Part shown: one piece after another, positions 38,491 to 48,365 of the stretch
Layout of the letters: each line of letters starts with the position of its first letter
Position numbering within the stretch: the stretch's first letter is position 1
DNA from: Paroceanicella profunda
GTDB lineage: Bacteria > Pseudomonadota > Alphaproteobacteria > Rhodobacterales > Rhodobacteraceae
Assembly (NCBI RefSeq): GCF_005887635.2
Contig: NZ_CP040818.1
Location: forward strand, 1,332,501 to 1,396,500
DNA length: 64,000 bases
Direction: 5' to 3'
Position numbers and translations under genes: made by a program
Notes under the pieces: model-generated
What the model was told of the DNA's origin: nothing
The model's input: the letters and a program-made list of their open reading frames with translations, nothing else
Database searches by the model: none

Positions 38491-40734
38491 GTGAGTGACG
38501 CTGCGAGACGGCCAGTAAAGATGCGCCGGAGCCCGATGGAAACACTGTCGCGGCTGCTTCAGCCCCGCTCGGCGCGCAACCGGCCCGGGCTTCCAGCCGA
38601 TGCGCGTGCCACGGCGGTGCTCAATCTCCACCGCGAGGGGCTGCTGCTCGCCCCAACCCTGCGCTCCATCGCCATCGCCAAGGACCTCGCGCGCGAGGAG
38701 GGCGGCGAGATCGAGGTGCTGGCGGTGATCGACCGGCCGGACGCCCTCACCCTCTCGGTGCTGGAGCGGTATCCGGGCGTGGTGGACCGGGTGGAGGAGG
38801 TGGATCTCGGCGACCTCGGCGCCGCGCGCGCCTGGGGCATCCGCAGGGCCAGCCACGACTGGGTGTTCCTGCATGACGGCGACGACCTGTTCTCCTCGAA
38901 CTGGTACCGCGCCTTCTTCCGCCAGCTGCGCGCCGGCAACATCGACCCCCGCGCGGTCTACCACACCCATGTCTTCGCCCGTTTCGGAGACCTGCTGGAC
39001 ATCCGCACCACCATCGACAGCGAGGACCCGCGCTTCCACCCGCTGTTCCTGGTGTCGGAGTGGTATTATTCCAACAAGCTGGTGGTGAACCGCGGGCTGT
39101 TCGACGAATTCCCCCTGCCGCACAATTCCGCCCGCACCGGTATCGGCAACGAGGACTGGAACTGGTCCGCGCACACGCTGCACGCGGGCATCCGGCACAG
39201 CTACATTCCGGAGACCATCTGCTTCTACCGGGTGAAGCCGGCGCGCATCAGCCTGGGGCTGACGCCGGGGATGATGCAGGACGCCTCGCCGCTGTTCGAC
39301 CCGCAGAACATCCTCGAGATGACCCGCGAGCGCGGCAGCCGCAATCCGCCGCTGCGCGGCTTCTCGCCGCTGAGCGCGATGAAGGCCGAGCCGATCTCCA
39401 GCGAGCCGCCGCTGCCCGGCTGGTTCTGGCAGGAGGTGACCCTGCAGGGCGCGCTCGAATCGATGATCACCGAGTTCAACACCATGCCGGTGGCCGAGCG
39501 GCGCCTGTGGCTGCCGAACCTGAACTACAACGTGGTGTCGGCCACCGAGTACATGATGCTGGGGCTGGACCGCCGGCCCAAGGTGTTCATCTTCGCCACG
39601 ATGGAGCGGATGCGCGCCGCCGACATGATTGTGGAACTGCTGCTGGAAGGCGCGCGGGACCTGGACGGCGGCGCCTACCAGCCGGTGCTGATCGTGGACG
39701 AGGGCGACCACGTGTTCTCCGAGGCGCGCCTGGCGGCGACCTATGGCGCCAAGCTGATCTCGGTGCGCCTGATGCAGGAGCATTACCGGCTCGGGGAATG
39801 GTATTTCCGCCGCATGATGATGCGTCCGCTGATGCAGTTCATGAACTCGATCGTGATCGACACCGGCTCGTCCATCTTCGGGGACGTGTTCGGGGAATTC
39901 CACCGCACCATTCTGGAAAACCAGAAGCAGGTGATGTTCCTCTACACCGAGACGGGAACCGACCCGATGGCTCCCACGCTGGCGGCGCTGGCGGAGAATG
40001 CCCGGCTGTGGCGCCGGCACGCGAACCGGCCGGTTCCCGTGCGCATCCACCCCTCGGCGCTGCCGCTCTTCACGGATGACCATCTGTGGCAGCCGCATTT
40101 CCTGGACGCGCGCAGCACCGCGGCGCTGGCCAGCGTCACCAGCAGCCGCTTCGCCGGGCTGGTGCGCGACGGCAGCATCGACCTCGCGGCGCTGCTGGCC
40201 GGAAACCCGGCCCCCGCGCTGCGCGAGGAGGGGGTGCCGGAGGCGCACCCCGCCGCGCGCTGGTTCCAGGTGGACACCCGCATCAGCGGCGAGATCGAGA
40301 TTTCCACCCTGCGGGTGCGCGACGCGGAGCTCCACCTCTATCGCAGCCGCGATGCCTGGATCTCTCCGAGCTGGTTCGCCGTGGCCGGCAAGGCCCTGAT
40401 CGAGAACGACGAACTGGAGATATTCTCGCCGCACATCACGATTGGACGGAGCCGCGAAGGCAGGTATCATTGCACGATGTATGACTACAGCAAGGCTGAC
40501 CTGGCGTTCGCGACCATGTATGACCAGAGCCTCGGAGGAGGCCGGATCCCCGTGGTCGCCATGACCCGTGCGCCGCTGGAGGATGCGGGGCTGGACACCG
40601 CCGGCGCCCTGGCCCGGCACCTGTACCGCATGGTCCGGAGCGGGGCGGGCATTTCCATCGTGCAGGACTCGGTGGCCATCGCCCGCTACGGAGACCCGTA
40701 TGGCGAACAGGAAAACGCCGATGCCGAGCTTTGA
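38491..40734 (+). CDS. Large glycosyltransferase (family 2-like N-terminal domain)
   Basis: A protein of about 747 residues. Residues about 35-250 resemble a GT-A fold: a strand-helix start (TAVLNLHREGLLLAPTLRSI) and the metal-binding segment VFLHDGDDLFSSNWYRAFF. The remaining 500 residues contain no family I can name and may hold one or more further transferase or carbohydrate-binding domains (TMERMRAADMIVELLLEGAR, RIPVVAMTRAPLEDAG). The start GTG at 38491 has AGGG 8 nt upstream; a GTG at 38482 is possible. It overlaps the next glycosyltransferase gene. Surface polysaccharide or protein glycosylation is the likely role. Confidence 0.82.
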   Translation: MSDAARRPVKMRRSPMETLSRLLQPRSARNRPGLPADARATAVLNLHREGLLLAPTLRSIAIAKDLAREEGGEIEVLAVIDRPDALTLSVLERYPGVVDRVEEVDLGDLGAARAWGIRRASHDWVFLHDGDDLFSSNWYRAFFRQLRAGNIDPRAVYHTHVFARFGDLLDIRTTIDSEDPRFHPLFLVSEWYYSNKLVVNRGLFDEFPLPHNSARTGIGNEDWNWSAHTLHAGIRHSYIPETICFYRVKPARISLGLTPGMMQDASPLFDPQNILEMTRERGSRNPPLRGFSPLSAMKAEPISSEPPLPGWFWQEVTLQGALESMITEFNTMPVAERRLWLPNLNYNVVSATEYMMLGLDRRPKVFIFATMERMRAADMIVELLLEGARDLDGGAYQPVLIVDEGDHVFSEARLAATYGAKLISVRLMQEHYRLGEWYFRRMMMRPLMQFMNSIVIDTGSSIFGDVFGEFHRTILENQKQVMFLYTETGTDPMAPTLAALAENARLWRRHANRPVPVRIHPSALPLFTDDHLWQPHFLDARSTAALASVTSSRFAGLVRDGSIDLAALLAGNPAPALREEGVPEAHPAARWFQVDTRISGEIEISTLRVRDAELHLYRSRDAWISPSWFAVAGKALIENDELEIFSPHITIGRSREGRYHCTMYDYSKADLAFATMYDQSLGGGRIPVVAMTRAPLEDAGLDTAGALARHLYRMVRSGAGISIVQDSVAIARYGDPYGEQENADAEL

Positions 40735-42334
40735 TCCGAACATCTACTGGCAATCCTACCCGGACATGCTGGAGCTGCACGCGCTCGGCCACTGGACCGA
40801 TGCGGAATTCACCGGGCACTGGGAGAATTTCGGCCGCCACGAGGGCCGGCGCGTCGCCGACGAGGCCGATGTTCCGGTAGACTGGTCGGACTGGCTCTAC
40901 TTCAGCGAGTGGCGGGACGAATTCGGCTGGTGGTGGCGCCAGGGCGCGCTGGGCTCCATGGTCTGGTCGGCGCTGGTGTCCGGGGACAACGGGCTGGAAT
41001 TCGGCCGCATCTCGCGCAACGAGCGGGTGCGCGAGCTGACCGGGCTCTCGCCCGAGGCCCTGCGCCAGATCGCCGAGCACGGCCGCGCCTTCCCCGGCCG
41101 CGGGCCGCTGTCGCAGCTGCGCAACGAGCCGCTGCCCTGGTCCACGGATGCCGGCGTGGTCCTGCCCATCGAGGAGCAGGTGACGGATCGGTTCCCCTCC
41201 GGCGCGGATGTGGTGATCATCCTCCCGTCGCTGCGGGTCGGCGGCGCCGAGCTGGTCGGGGCCTGGCACGCCCATCTGGCGCGGCGCGCCGGGCTGAGCG
41301 TGGCGATCCTGCTGGCGGACAAGTCCGGCGTCTCCCCGGTGCACGAACCGCTGCGCGACGCGATCGTCGATCTGCCGGAGCTGTGCGAGGCCGCCACCGG
41401 GCGCGGCTGGACCGACCTCACCGTGGAGACCCGCACCGAGGTCGTCACCCATGCGGTGGCGGCGCTGCGGCCGCAGGTGATGCACCTGTGCCATTCCTGG
41501 ATCGGCTACACCGCCCTGGCGACGCCGCATCTGGCGCGTCGGCTGCGGGCCTCCGCCGCCACCATCCATGTCTCCGCCTTCTGCCACCACGTTCACGCCA
41601 CCGGCAATTACGACGGGTATTTCCGCTACATTCCCGAGATCGTGGAATGGGTGGACCGGTTCATCTTCGACAACGAGTGGTACTGCGCCGAGATCCGGGA
41701 ACGCTACGGCCTGCCGGAGGAGCGCACCGTGGCGCTGAAATACCCGGTGGCCGAGCTGCCCTCGCCGGCCGCCATGGCCGCCGCGGCGGCAAACCCGCGC
41801 GCCTCCAACACCGTGCTCTGGGCCTCGCGCCTCGACCACCAGAAGAACCCGCAGGTGGTGGGCAGGATCGCGGCGGAGATGCCGGACCTGGATTTCGTGA
41901 TCTACGGATCCGAGATCCTCTACGACACCAGGGTGGACTGGGCGGCGATGCCGCAGAACCTGCGCTACGGCGGGCCGTTCTCCTCCGTCGACGAGTTGCC
42001 GACGGACGAGGCCTTCGCCTTCCTCTACACCGCGCGGTTCGACGGCACGCCCAACATCCTGCTGGAGATGGGCGCGCGCGGCGTGCCCGTGGTGGCACCG
42101 AAGATCTGCGGCATCCCGGATTTCCTGGGCCCGGACTGGCCGTTCTACGTGCCCGACTGCGATGATGTCCCGGCCTATGTCGCCGCGCTGCGGCGCCTGC
42201 ACGAGGACCCGTCGGAGCGGGCGAAGGCCTCGGCCCGGCTGCTCGCCATCCTGCGGGCGGAACGCAGTTTCGACAGTTTCGCCGATGCGGGCATGACCCT
42301 TCTCGACTGCGACCCGGGGCGCAAGTCCGCCTGA
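40700..42334 (+). CDS. Glycosyltransferase, GT4-like, with YPD/EGR N-terminal module
   Basis: A protein of about 544 residues. The first 50 residues (FDPNIYWQSYPDMLELHAL, then HWENFGRHEGRR) match the short module often attached to surface-polysaccharide glycosyltransferases in alphaproteobacteria. The C-terminal half is a GT4-like, GT-B fold transferase: NTVLWASRLDHQKNPQVVG, FLYTARFDGTPNILLEMGAR and GVPVVAPKICGIPDFLG carry the nucleotide-sugar binding region. Start choice is uncertain between ATG 40700 (GGAG at 6 nt) and 40721 (AGGAAAA at 7 nt). It overlaps the preceding gene, so the two work together. Confidence 0.85.
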   Translation: MANRKTPMPSFDPNIYWQSYPDMLELHALGHWTDAEFTGHWENFGRHEGRRVADEADVPVDWSDWLYFSEWRDEFGWWWRQGALGSMVWSALVSGDNGLEFGRISRNERVRELTGLSPEALRQIAEHGRAFPGRGPLSQLRNEPLPWSTDAGVVLPIEEQVTDRFPSGADVVIILPSLRVGGAELVGAWHAHLARRAGLSVAILLADKSGVSPVHEPLRDAIVDLPELCEAATGRGWTDLTVETRTEVVTHAVAALRPQVMHLCHSWIGYTALATPHLARRLRASAATIHVSAFCHHVHATGNYDGYFRYIPEIVEWVDRFIFDNEWYCAEIRERYGLPEERTVALKYPVAELPSPAAMAAAAANPRASNTVLWASRLDHQKNPQVVGRIAAEMPDLDFVIYGSEILYDTRVDWAAMPQNLRYGGPFSSVDELPTDEAFAFLYTARFDGTPNILLEMGARGVPVVAPKICGIPDFLGPDWPFYVPDCDDVPAYVAALRRLHEDPSERAKASARLLAILRAERSFDSFADAGMTLLDCDPGRKSA

Positions 42335-42399
42335 CCGCGGCGCGCACCATCTGATGCAATATGGCCCCTTGCGGCCCGGAACCTCAGGAGCCTGACCTT

Positions 42400-43146
42400 A
42401 TGAAGGGCCTCGTCATCGTCGCCAAGCAGCGCACCGGGACAAATTTCCTGCGCAGCCTCATCGCGAGCTCCAGCAACGCGCATAACGTGGGGGAGGCCTT
42501 CCACACCGACACGCTCGGAGCGGACGGAAATTTCTTCACCTGGATGGAGCGCAACGGCAGGTCCTACCCGCTGATCCGCAAGGATCCCGAGATGCGTGAG
42601 CTGATCACGGCCTGGCTGGACGACCTGGAGCGCGACTTCCCGGTGCCGGTGCTGGACCTGAAATACAACTCGTTCTGGGCGGTATCGAATACCTGGATGA
42701 GCATGATCGAGATGCCGCCGCTGCTGAAGGTGCTGCACCAGCGCGGGTACAAGTTCGTGCATCTCACCCGGGCGAACCGGCTGGAGCATGCGCTCTCGCT
42801 GGTCTTCGCCCGCGAGACCGGGGTCTACGTGACCTTCCAGGATGTCGAGATCAACGGCAAGTACACCATCGACCCGGAAAAGCTGCAGACCATGTGCCGC
42901 CAGTACGAGCGCGAGATCGCCTTCGTGAACGGCTACCTGCGCCGCCTGCGCCGGGTGGAGGAGATGACCTACGAGGACATCCACGGCGCCGATGAGCGCG
43001 TCCTGCGCCCGGTGCTGCGCAAGCTGATGGCGGGCACCGACATCGTGTTCGACCAGGTGGGCGAGGCGAAGACCCGGAAGATCGTGAAGAACTGGCGGGA
43101 CAATGTGAACAACGTGGCCGAGATCGAGGCCGCCTTCGGCCTCTGA
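42400..43146 (+). CDS. Sulfotransferase-like protein
   Basis: A 248-residue protein. The N-terminal VIVAKQRTGTNFLRSLIASS resembles the 5'-phosphosulfate loop of PAPS-dependent sulfotransferases, and FVHLTRANRLEHALSLVFAR resembles the 3'-phosphate binding segment (an Arg followed by Ser after several residues). The acceptor is probably a carbohydrate, as in LPS- or Nod-factor-type sulfotransferases. AGGAG precedes the ATG at 42400 by 8 nt. It lies 65 bp after two glycosyltransferases on the same strand, which suggests a sulfated glycan. Confidence 0.8.
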   Translation: MKGLVIVAKQRTGTNFLRSLIASSSNAHNVGEAFHTDTLGADGNFFTWMERNGRSYPLIRKDPEMRELITAWLDDLERDFPVPVLDLKYNSFWAVSNTWMSMIEMPPLLKVLHQRGYKFVHLTRANRLEHALSLVFARETGVYVTFQDVEINGKYTIDPEKLQTMCRQYEREIAFVNGYLRRLRRVEEMTYEDIHGADERVLRPVLRKLMAGTDIVFDQVGEAKTRKIVKNWRDNVNNVAEIEAAFGL

Positions 43147-43389
43147 CCGCCCCGCCCCGCCGCGTCTCGCGCCGGAGGCCGCGCCCACCCGAAGGGTCGA
43201 GTGCCCCGGGGCCCCCGCAGCCTTGACGCCGTGCCAGCCCCGGCGCCCGGCCCTTCCCTCACCATGCCGGGCGACGAGGGCCGCGCCCGGCATGGAGGGC
43301 GCGTACCCCCCTTGGCCGGCTTGGGCACGCCGAAACATCAGTGTCGCGTGAGCTGTGGATGACACCGCCGACGCGCCCTCCGGGGCGCG

Positions 43390-43410
43390 GCCCGGGTGTG
43401 GCACCCGGGC
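43390..43410. repeat. 9-bp inverted repeat in the gap after the sulfotransferase gene
   Basis: GCCCGGGTG (43390-43398) pairs with CACCCGGGC (43402-43410) around TGG. The gap 43147-43549 between convergent genes contains no gene. The hairpin lacks a T run and lies about 245 nt after the sulfotransferase stop, so its role is unclear. Confidence 0.5.
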
Positions 43411-43499
43411 GTAACGGGCGGTGGGGGCGTGCAACGATCCGGGCGGGGTGCTGCGGGACCGGTGGGGCGGTGCCGGGATGCGGCCGGGAGCCGGGCATG

Positions 43500-43528
43500 A
43501 AAAAGGGCGGCACCGGCGGGCGCCGCCC
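43500..43528 (-). terminator. Rho-independent terminator of the Entner-Doudoroff operon
   Basis: On the minus strand GGGCGGC (43528-43522) pairs with GCCGCCC (43511-43505) and is followed by five T (43504-43500). It lies 22 nt downstream of the eda stop. Confidence 0.85.
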
Positions 43529-43549
43529 CTCTCGGGAAGAGGTCCCGGT

Positions 43550-44191
43550 TCAGACCTTCTGCAGCGGGCGCAGCGCGGTGACCGCGGCGCGGGCGAGCGC
43601 CTCGATGCGGGCCCAGTCGCCGGTCTCCAGCGCGTCGTTCGGGATGACCCAGGAGCCGCCGACCACGCAGACATTCGGCAGCTTCAGGTATTCCGGCGCG
43701 TTTTCCAGCGACACGCCGCCGGTGGGGCAGAACTTCACGTCCGGCAGCGGAGAGGCGAGGGATTTCAGCAGGTTCGGCCCGCCCGCGGCCCCGGCGGGGA
43801 AGAACTTCACCACCTCGAAGCCGCGGTCGGCCAGGGCCATCGCCTCGGTTGCGGTGGCGCAGCCGGGCAGGAAGGGCATGCCGGCCTCGGCAACCGCGTC
43901 CATCAGCGCGGCGGGCGCGCCCGGGCTCACGCCGAAGGCGCAGCCCGCGTCCATGCAGGCCTTCACGTCGGCCGCGTTGCGCAGGGTGCCGGCGCCGACG
44001 ACCGCATCGGGGCAGGCGGCCTTCATCTCCGCGATCGCCTCCAGCGCCACCGGGGTGCGCAGCGTCACCTCCAGCACCGGCAGGCCGCCGGCCACCAGGG
44101 CCTTCGCCAGCGGCGCGGCCTGGGCGACATCGTTCACGATGATCACCGGGATCACCGGGGCCAGGGCGCAGAGTTGGGCGGGAGTCTTCAT
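43550..44191 (-). CDS. eda: 2-keto-3-deoxy-6-phosphogluconate aldolase
   Basis: A 213-residue class I aldolase that splits KDPG into pyruvate and glyceraldehyde-3-phosphate, the last step of the Entner-Doudoroff pathway. VLEVTLRTPVALEAIAEM contains the catalytic Glu region and FEVVKFFPAGAAGGPNLLK the Schiff-base lysine. Length is normal. It starts 4 nt after the pgi stop, with GAAAGG overlapping the end of pgi as ribosome-binding site, and is the last gene of the six-gene operon. Confidence 0.96.
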   Translation of the reverse strand: MKTPAQLCALAPVIPVIIVNDVAQAAPLAKALVAGGLPVLEVTLRTPVALEAIAEMKAACPDAVVGAGTLRNAADVKACMDAGCAFGVSPGAPAALMDAVAEAGMPFLPGCATATEAMALADRGFEVVKFFPAGAAGGPNLLKSLASPLPDVKFCPTGGVSLENAPEYLKLPNVCVVGGSWVIPNDALETGDWARIEALARAAVTALRPLQKV

Positions 44192-44195
44192 CGGG

Positions 44196-45818
44196 TCAGC
44201 CTTTCAGGTCATGGATACGGGCGATCAGCCCGGCAGTGGAACCGTCCAGCCCCTCCGGCAGCGCCTCGCCCTTCACGGCGGGGATGAGCGCCTTGGCCAG
44301 CACCTTGCCCAGCTCGACGCCCCACTGGTCGTAGGAGTTCACGTTCCAGATCGCTCCCTGCACGAAGACCTTGTGCTCGTAAAGGGCCACGAGCCGGCCG
44401 AGCGCGTAGGGCGTGAGCGCGCGATGCAGGATGGTGGTGGTCGGCCGGTCGCCGGGGAACACCCGGTGCGGAGCGATCATCTCGATCTCGGCGGCGGACT
44501 TGCCCTCCGCCTCCATGTCGGCGCGCACCTCGGCCTCGGACTTGCCGAAGGCCAGCGCCTGGCCCTGGGCGAGGCAGTTGGCCAGCAGCAGCTCGTGGTG
44601 ATGCTGGTCGGCGCCGCGCGGGGTGGCGGCGGCGATGAAATCCACCGGCACCGTGTCCGCGCCCTGGTGGATGAGCTGGAAGAAGGAATGCTGGGCATTG
44701 GTGCCCGGCTCGCCCCAGATCACCGGGCCGGTGGCCCCGGCGGGGCGGCCCTCACGGGTGACGCTCTTGCCGTTCGATTCCATGTCGAGCTGCTGGACAT
44801 AGGCCGGGAAACGCTCCAGCCGCTGGTCGTAGGGGATGAGCCCCACGGTGCGCCAGCCCATCACGTTGCGCCGCCAGACGCCGATGAGCGCCAGCAGCAC
44901 CGGCAGGTTGTGCGCCAGCGGCGCCTCGCGGAAATGCGCGTCCATCGCGGCGGCGCCGGCCAAGAACGCGCGGAAGGCCTGCGCGCCCACGGCTATCGCC
45001 ACCGGCAGGCCGATGGCCGACCAGAGCGAGTAGCGCCCGCCCACCCAGTCCCAGAAGCCGAAGACGCGCGAGGCGTCGATGCCGTAGGCCGCGGTGGCCT
45101 CCAGGTTGGTGGAGACGGCAGCCATGTGCGCGCCCGCGCCATCCCCCAGCGCGGCGGAGAGCCAGGCGCGCGCCGTGTCGGCGTTCGCCATGGTCTCCAG
45201 CGTGGTGAAGGTCTTGGAGGCGACGATGACCAGCGTGCGCTTCGGGTCCAGCGTGGCGGTGACATCGGCGATATGGCCGCCGTCCACGTTCGAGACGAAG
45301 TGCAGGCGCGGGCCGTCATGGTCCGGGCGCAGGGCGCGGGTGGCCATCACCGGGCCGAGGTCGGAGCCGCCGATGCCGATGTTGATCACGTCGGTGAAGG
45401 GCCCGTCCGCCGCGGCATAGGCGCCGGAGCGCACGTCCTCGGCGAAGGCGAGGAACCGGTCCAGCGTGGCACGCACCTCGGGCATCACGTCGGCGCCGTC
45501 GATCTCGACCACCGCGCCTTCGGGCGCGCGCAGCGCCATGTGCTGCACGGCGCGGCCCTCGGTGAGGTTGATCGGCGCGCCGGAGAACAGCGCCTCGCGG
45601 CAGGAGGCGACACCGGTCGCCTCGGCGAGGCCCAGCAGGGCCGAGAAGGCACCCTGGTCGATCTTCTCCTTGGAGAAGTCGATCGAGAGGTCGTCCAGCG
45701 TGGCCGTGAAGGCCCCGGAACGGCCGGGATCCGCCGCGAAGAGCTCGCGCAGGTGGATGCCGCGCAGGCGGGCACCCTCGGTCTCCAGCCGTTTCCAGGC
45801 CGTGTCGATGTCGCTCAT
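44196..45818 (-). CDS. pgi: Glucose-6-phosphate isomerase
   Basis: A 540-residue enzyme interconverting fructose-6-P and glucose-6-P. The signatures [24 protein letters not shown] and [12 protein letters not shown] are present, with the catalytic His in [18 protein letters not shown]. In this operon it likely runs from fructose-6-P towards glucose-6-P, so that fructose can enter the Entner-Doudoroff route. The ATG at 45818 is chosen because the family N-terminus begins there; upstream codons in the same frame overlap edd. Sixteen bases separate it from edd. Confidence 0.97.
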   Translation of the reverse strand: MSDIDTAWKRLETEGARLRGIHLRELFAADPGRSGAFTATLDDLSIDFSKEKIDQGAFSALLGLAEATGVASCREALFSGAPINLTEGRAVQHMALRAPEGAVVEIDGADVMPEVRATLDRFLAFAEDVRSGAYAAADGPFTDVINIGIGGSDLGPVMATRALRPDHDGPRLHFVSNVDGGHIADVTATLDPKRTLVIVASKTFTTLETMANADTARAWLSAALGDGAGAHMAAVSTNLEATAAYGIDASRVFGFWDWVGGRYSLWSAIGLPVAIAVGAQAFRAFLAGAAAMDAHFREAPLAHNLPVLLALIGVWRRNVMGWRTVGLIPYDQRLERFPAYVQQLDMESNGKSVTREGRPAGATGPVIWGEPGTNAQHSFFQLIHQGADTVPVDFIAAATPRGADQHHHELLLANCLAQGQALAFGKSEAEVRADMEAEGKSAAEIEMIAPHRVFPGDRPTTTILHRALTPYALGRLVALYEHKVFVQGAIWNVNSYDQWGVELGKVLAKALIPAVKGEALPEGLDGSTAGLIARIHDLKG

Positions 45819-45834
45819 GTTCCGTCCTTCTTCG

Positions 45835-47649
45835 TCAGACCGCCACAGCGGCTCCGGTCTCGGCGCTGCCGACCACGTTGCGGAAGGCGGCGAACATCTC
45901 GCGGCCCAGCCCGAAGGCATTGCCGGAGAGATCGGCCACCACGGGGGTGCGTGCGTCCCATTCCGCGGGGTCGACCAGGGCGTCGAGCGTGCCGGCCACC
46001 GCATCGAGGCGCAGCATATCGCCCTCGCGCAGCCGCGCAATCGGCCCGCCATCCATCGCCTCAGGGCTCACATGGATCGCGGCCGGCACTTTTCCAGAGG
46101 CACCGGACATGCGCCCGTCGGTCACCAGCGCCACCTTCAGCCCGCGCTCCTGCAGCACGGAGAGCAGCGGGGTGAGGGAATGCAGCTCCGGCATGCCGTT
46201 GGCCTTGGGCCCCTGGAAGCGCACCACGCAGATGAAATCGGAGGTGAACTCGCCGGCGCGGAAGGCGGTCTTCACCGCGTCCTGGTCGTGGAAGATGCGC
46301 ACGGGGGCCTCGATGATGTGGCGCTCCTCCTTCACGGCGGAGATCTTGATGCAGGCCGAGCCGAGGCTGCCGCGCAGCAGGCGCAGGCCGCCGGTGGGGG
46401 CGAAGGGGTCGGCGGCGGGGCGCACGATCCTGTCGTTCAGGCTTTCCGTCGCGCCCTCTTCCCAGCGCACCTCGCCGTTCGCATCGAGCTTGGGCTCCTG
46501 CGTGTAGCGCGCGAGGCCGATGCCGGCCACGGTGCGGGTGTCGTCATGCAGCAGCCCCTCGGAGAGCAGGTCGCCGATGATGTAGCCGAGGCCGCCGGCA
46601 GCGTGGAAATGGTTCACGTCCGCCAGCCCGTTGGGGTAGACGCGGGCCATCAGCGGCGTGACCTGGGAGAGGTCGGAAAAATCCTCCCAGGCAAGCACGA
46701 TGCCCGCCGCCCGCGCCATGGCGATGAGGTGGATGAGCAGGTTGGTGGAGCCGCCGGTGGCGTTCAGCCCCACGATGCCGTTCACGAAGGCGCGCTCGTC
46801 CAGCACCTCGGAGACCGGGGTGTATTCGTTGCCGCGCGCGGTGATCTCCAGCGCGCGCTTCACGCCGGCGCGGGTGAGCGCGTCGCGCAGCGGCGTGTTG
46901 GGGTTCACGAAGCTCGCGCCGGGCAGGTGCAGGCCCATGAACTCCATCAGCATCTGGTTGGTGTTCGCCGTGCCGTAGAAGGTGCAGGTGCCGGGGCCGT
47001 GATAGGCGGCCATCTCGGAGCGCAGCAGTTCCTCGCGGCCGATCTCGCCGGTGGCGAACTTGTTGCGGATGACGGATTTCTCGTCGTTCGAGATGCCCGA
47101 GGGCATCGGCCCCGCGGGCAGGAAGATCGCCGGCAGGTGGCCGAAGGTGGCGGCCGCCATCACCAGCCCCGGCACGATCTTGTCGCAGATGCCGAGGAAG
47201 AGTGCGGCATCGAACACGTTGTGGGTGAGGCCCACGCCGGCGGCGAGGGCGATCACGTCGCGCGAGAACAGCGACAGCTCCATGCCCGGCTGGCCCTGGG
47301 TGACGCCGTCGCACATGGCGGGCACGCCGCCGGCCACCTGCGCGGTGCCGCCGTTCGCGCGCGCCGCGGCGCGGATCAGCTCGGGGAAGCGCTCGTAGGG
47401 CTGGTGGGCCGAGAGCATGTCGTTGTAGGCGGTGATGATGCCGATGTTCGGCGCCCGCTCCAGCGCCACGCTGTCCTGGTCCGGGCCGGCGGCGGCGGCG
47501 GCGTGGGCGAGGTTTCCGCAGCTCAGGTGGGCGCGTCCGGGGCCGTTCTCGGCCGCGCGGGCGCAGCGCTCGAGATAGGTTGTGCGGGTGGCTTTGCTTC
47601 GGGCGGTGATGCGGGCGGTAACGTCCGCGACCATTGGCTTGAGGCTCAT
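45835..47649 (-). CDS. edd: 6-phosphogluconate dehydratase
   Basis: A 604-residue iron-sulfur enzyme of the IlvD/Edd family that converts 6-phosphogluconate to KDPG. Cluster-ligand regions are visible: [35 protein letters not shown] and [33 protein letters not shown] near the C-terminus is the family signature 2. GGGAGGAAG precedes the ATG. Flanked by pgl and pgi in the same operon. Confidence 0.97.
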   Translation of the reverse strand: MSLKPMVADVTARITARSKATRTTYLERCARAAENGPGRAHLSCGNLAHAAAAAGPDQDSVALERAPNIGIITAYNDMLSAHQPYERFPELIRAAARANGGTAQVAGGVPAMCDGVTQGQPGMELSLFSRDVIALAAGVGLTHNVFDAALFLGICDKIVPGLVMAAATFGHLPAIFLPAGPMPSGISNDEKSVIRNKFATGEIGREELLRSEMAAYHGPGTCTFYGTANTNQMLMEFMGLHLPGASFVNPNTPLRDALTRAGVKRALEITARGNEYTPVSEVLDERAFVNGIVGLNATGGSTNLLIHLIAMARAAGIVLAWEDFSDLSQVTPLMARVYPNGLADVNHFHAAGGLGYIIGDLLSEGLLHDDTRTVAGIGLARYTQEPKLDANGEVRWEEGATESLNDRIVRPAADPFAPTGGLRLLRGSLGSACIKISAVKEERHIIEAPVRIFHDQDAVKTAFRAGEFTSDFICVVRFQGPKANGMPELHSLTPLLSVLQERGLKVALVTDGRMSGASGKVPAAIHVSPEAMDGGPIARLREGDMLRLDAVAGTLDALVDPAEWDARTPVVADLSGNAFGLGREMFAAFRNVVGSAETGAAVAV

Positions 47650-47675
47650 GTCGCTTCCTCCCTTCCAGGGGCAGT

Positions 47676-48365
47676 TCAGGGCGCGTAGACAACCGTTGCG
47701 CCATGCGAGAGCACGGCGCGGACAGGCGCTTCCTCCGTCGGGCCCGGGAGAAGCGCACGCGCGAGCGCCTCGGCCTTTTCGACCCCGGTGAGAAGCACGA
47801 ATATGTGACGCGCCGATGAAAGCACCGGCGCGGTGAGGGTGATGCGCGGCTCCGGCGCCCCGGGCGCGCGCATGGGCAGCAGCTCCGGCGCGTCGGGGGC
47901 GAGCGCCTCCGCCAGCTTGTCGGCGCCAGGGAAGATCGAGGCCGTGTGCATGTCCGCGCCCATGCCGAGCACGCAGACATCGAGCGGCAGCGCGGCGCGC
48001 ACCGCCTCAGCCAGGCCCGGCAGCACGGCCTCCGGGCTCTCGCCCTCGGCGGTGAGCGGGATGAGCGTGGCGGCGGCGGCGCGGTACTTCAGCAACGTGC
48101 GGCGCAGGAGGGCGGTGTTGGAGCGCTCCGAGCTCTCGGGCACGAAGCGCTCGTCGGTGAGCATGACCGAGACCCTGCTCCAGTCGAGCTCCGTCTCCGA
48201 CAGCAGCTCCAGGAAGGGCCCGGGCGTGGTGCCGCCGGGCACGGCCAGCGTGGCCCGGCCGCGCGCCGCGATGCCCTCGGCCAGCAGGCCCGCCACCCGG
48301 CCGGCGAGAGCGGCCATCAGGGTCACCCTGTCGGGGAAATCCTCGCGCGGGCCGGCGGGGCTCAT
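47676..48365 (-). CDS. pgl: 6-phosphogluconolactonase
   Basis: A 229-residue hydrolase of the DevB/NagB-like type that opens 6-phosphogluconolactone. [18 protein letters not shown] and [17 protein letters not shown] match the sugar-phosphate binding regions, and [16 protein letters not shown] contains the catalytic histidine (usually GMGxDGHTASLFPG; here MHTAS). The start overlaps the zwf stop (ATGA), so translation is coupled. Confidence 0.95.
   Translation of the reverse strand: MSPAGPREDFPDRVTLMAALAGRVAGLLAEGIAARGRATLAVPGGTTPGPFLELLSETELDWSRVSVMLTDERFVPESSERSNTALLRRTLLKYRAAAATLIPLTAEGESPEAVLPGLAEAVRAALPLDVCVLGMGADMHTASIFPGADKLAEALAPDAPELLPMRAPGAPEPRITLTAPVLSSARHIFVLLTGVEKAEALARALLPGPTEEAPVRAVLSHGATVVYAP

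Noticed and set aside
38233..40743. An 836-codon minus-strand frame opposite the first glycosyltransferase
   Set aside because: Low-complexity His/Arg-rich product typical of high-GC antisense frames; the plus-strand gene has a ribosome-binding site and domain motifs.
43390..43410. Hairpin as terminator of the sulfotransferase gene
   Set aside because: It lies about 245 nt after the stop and lacks a T run, so it is listed only as a repeat.
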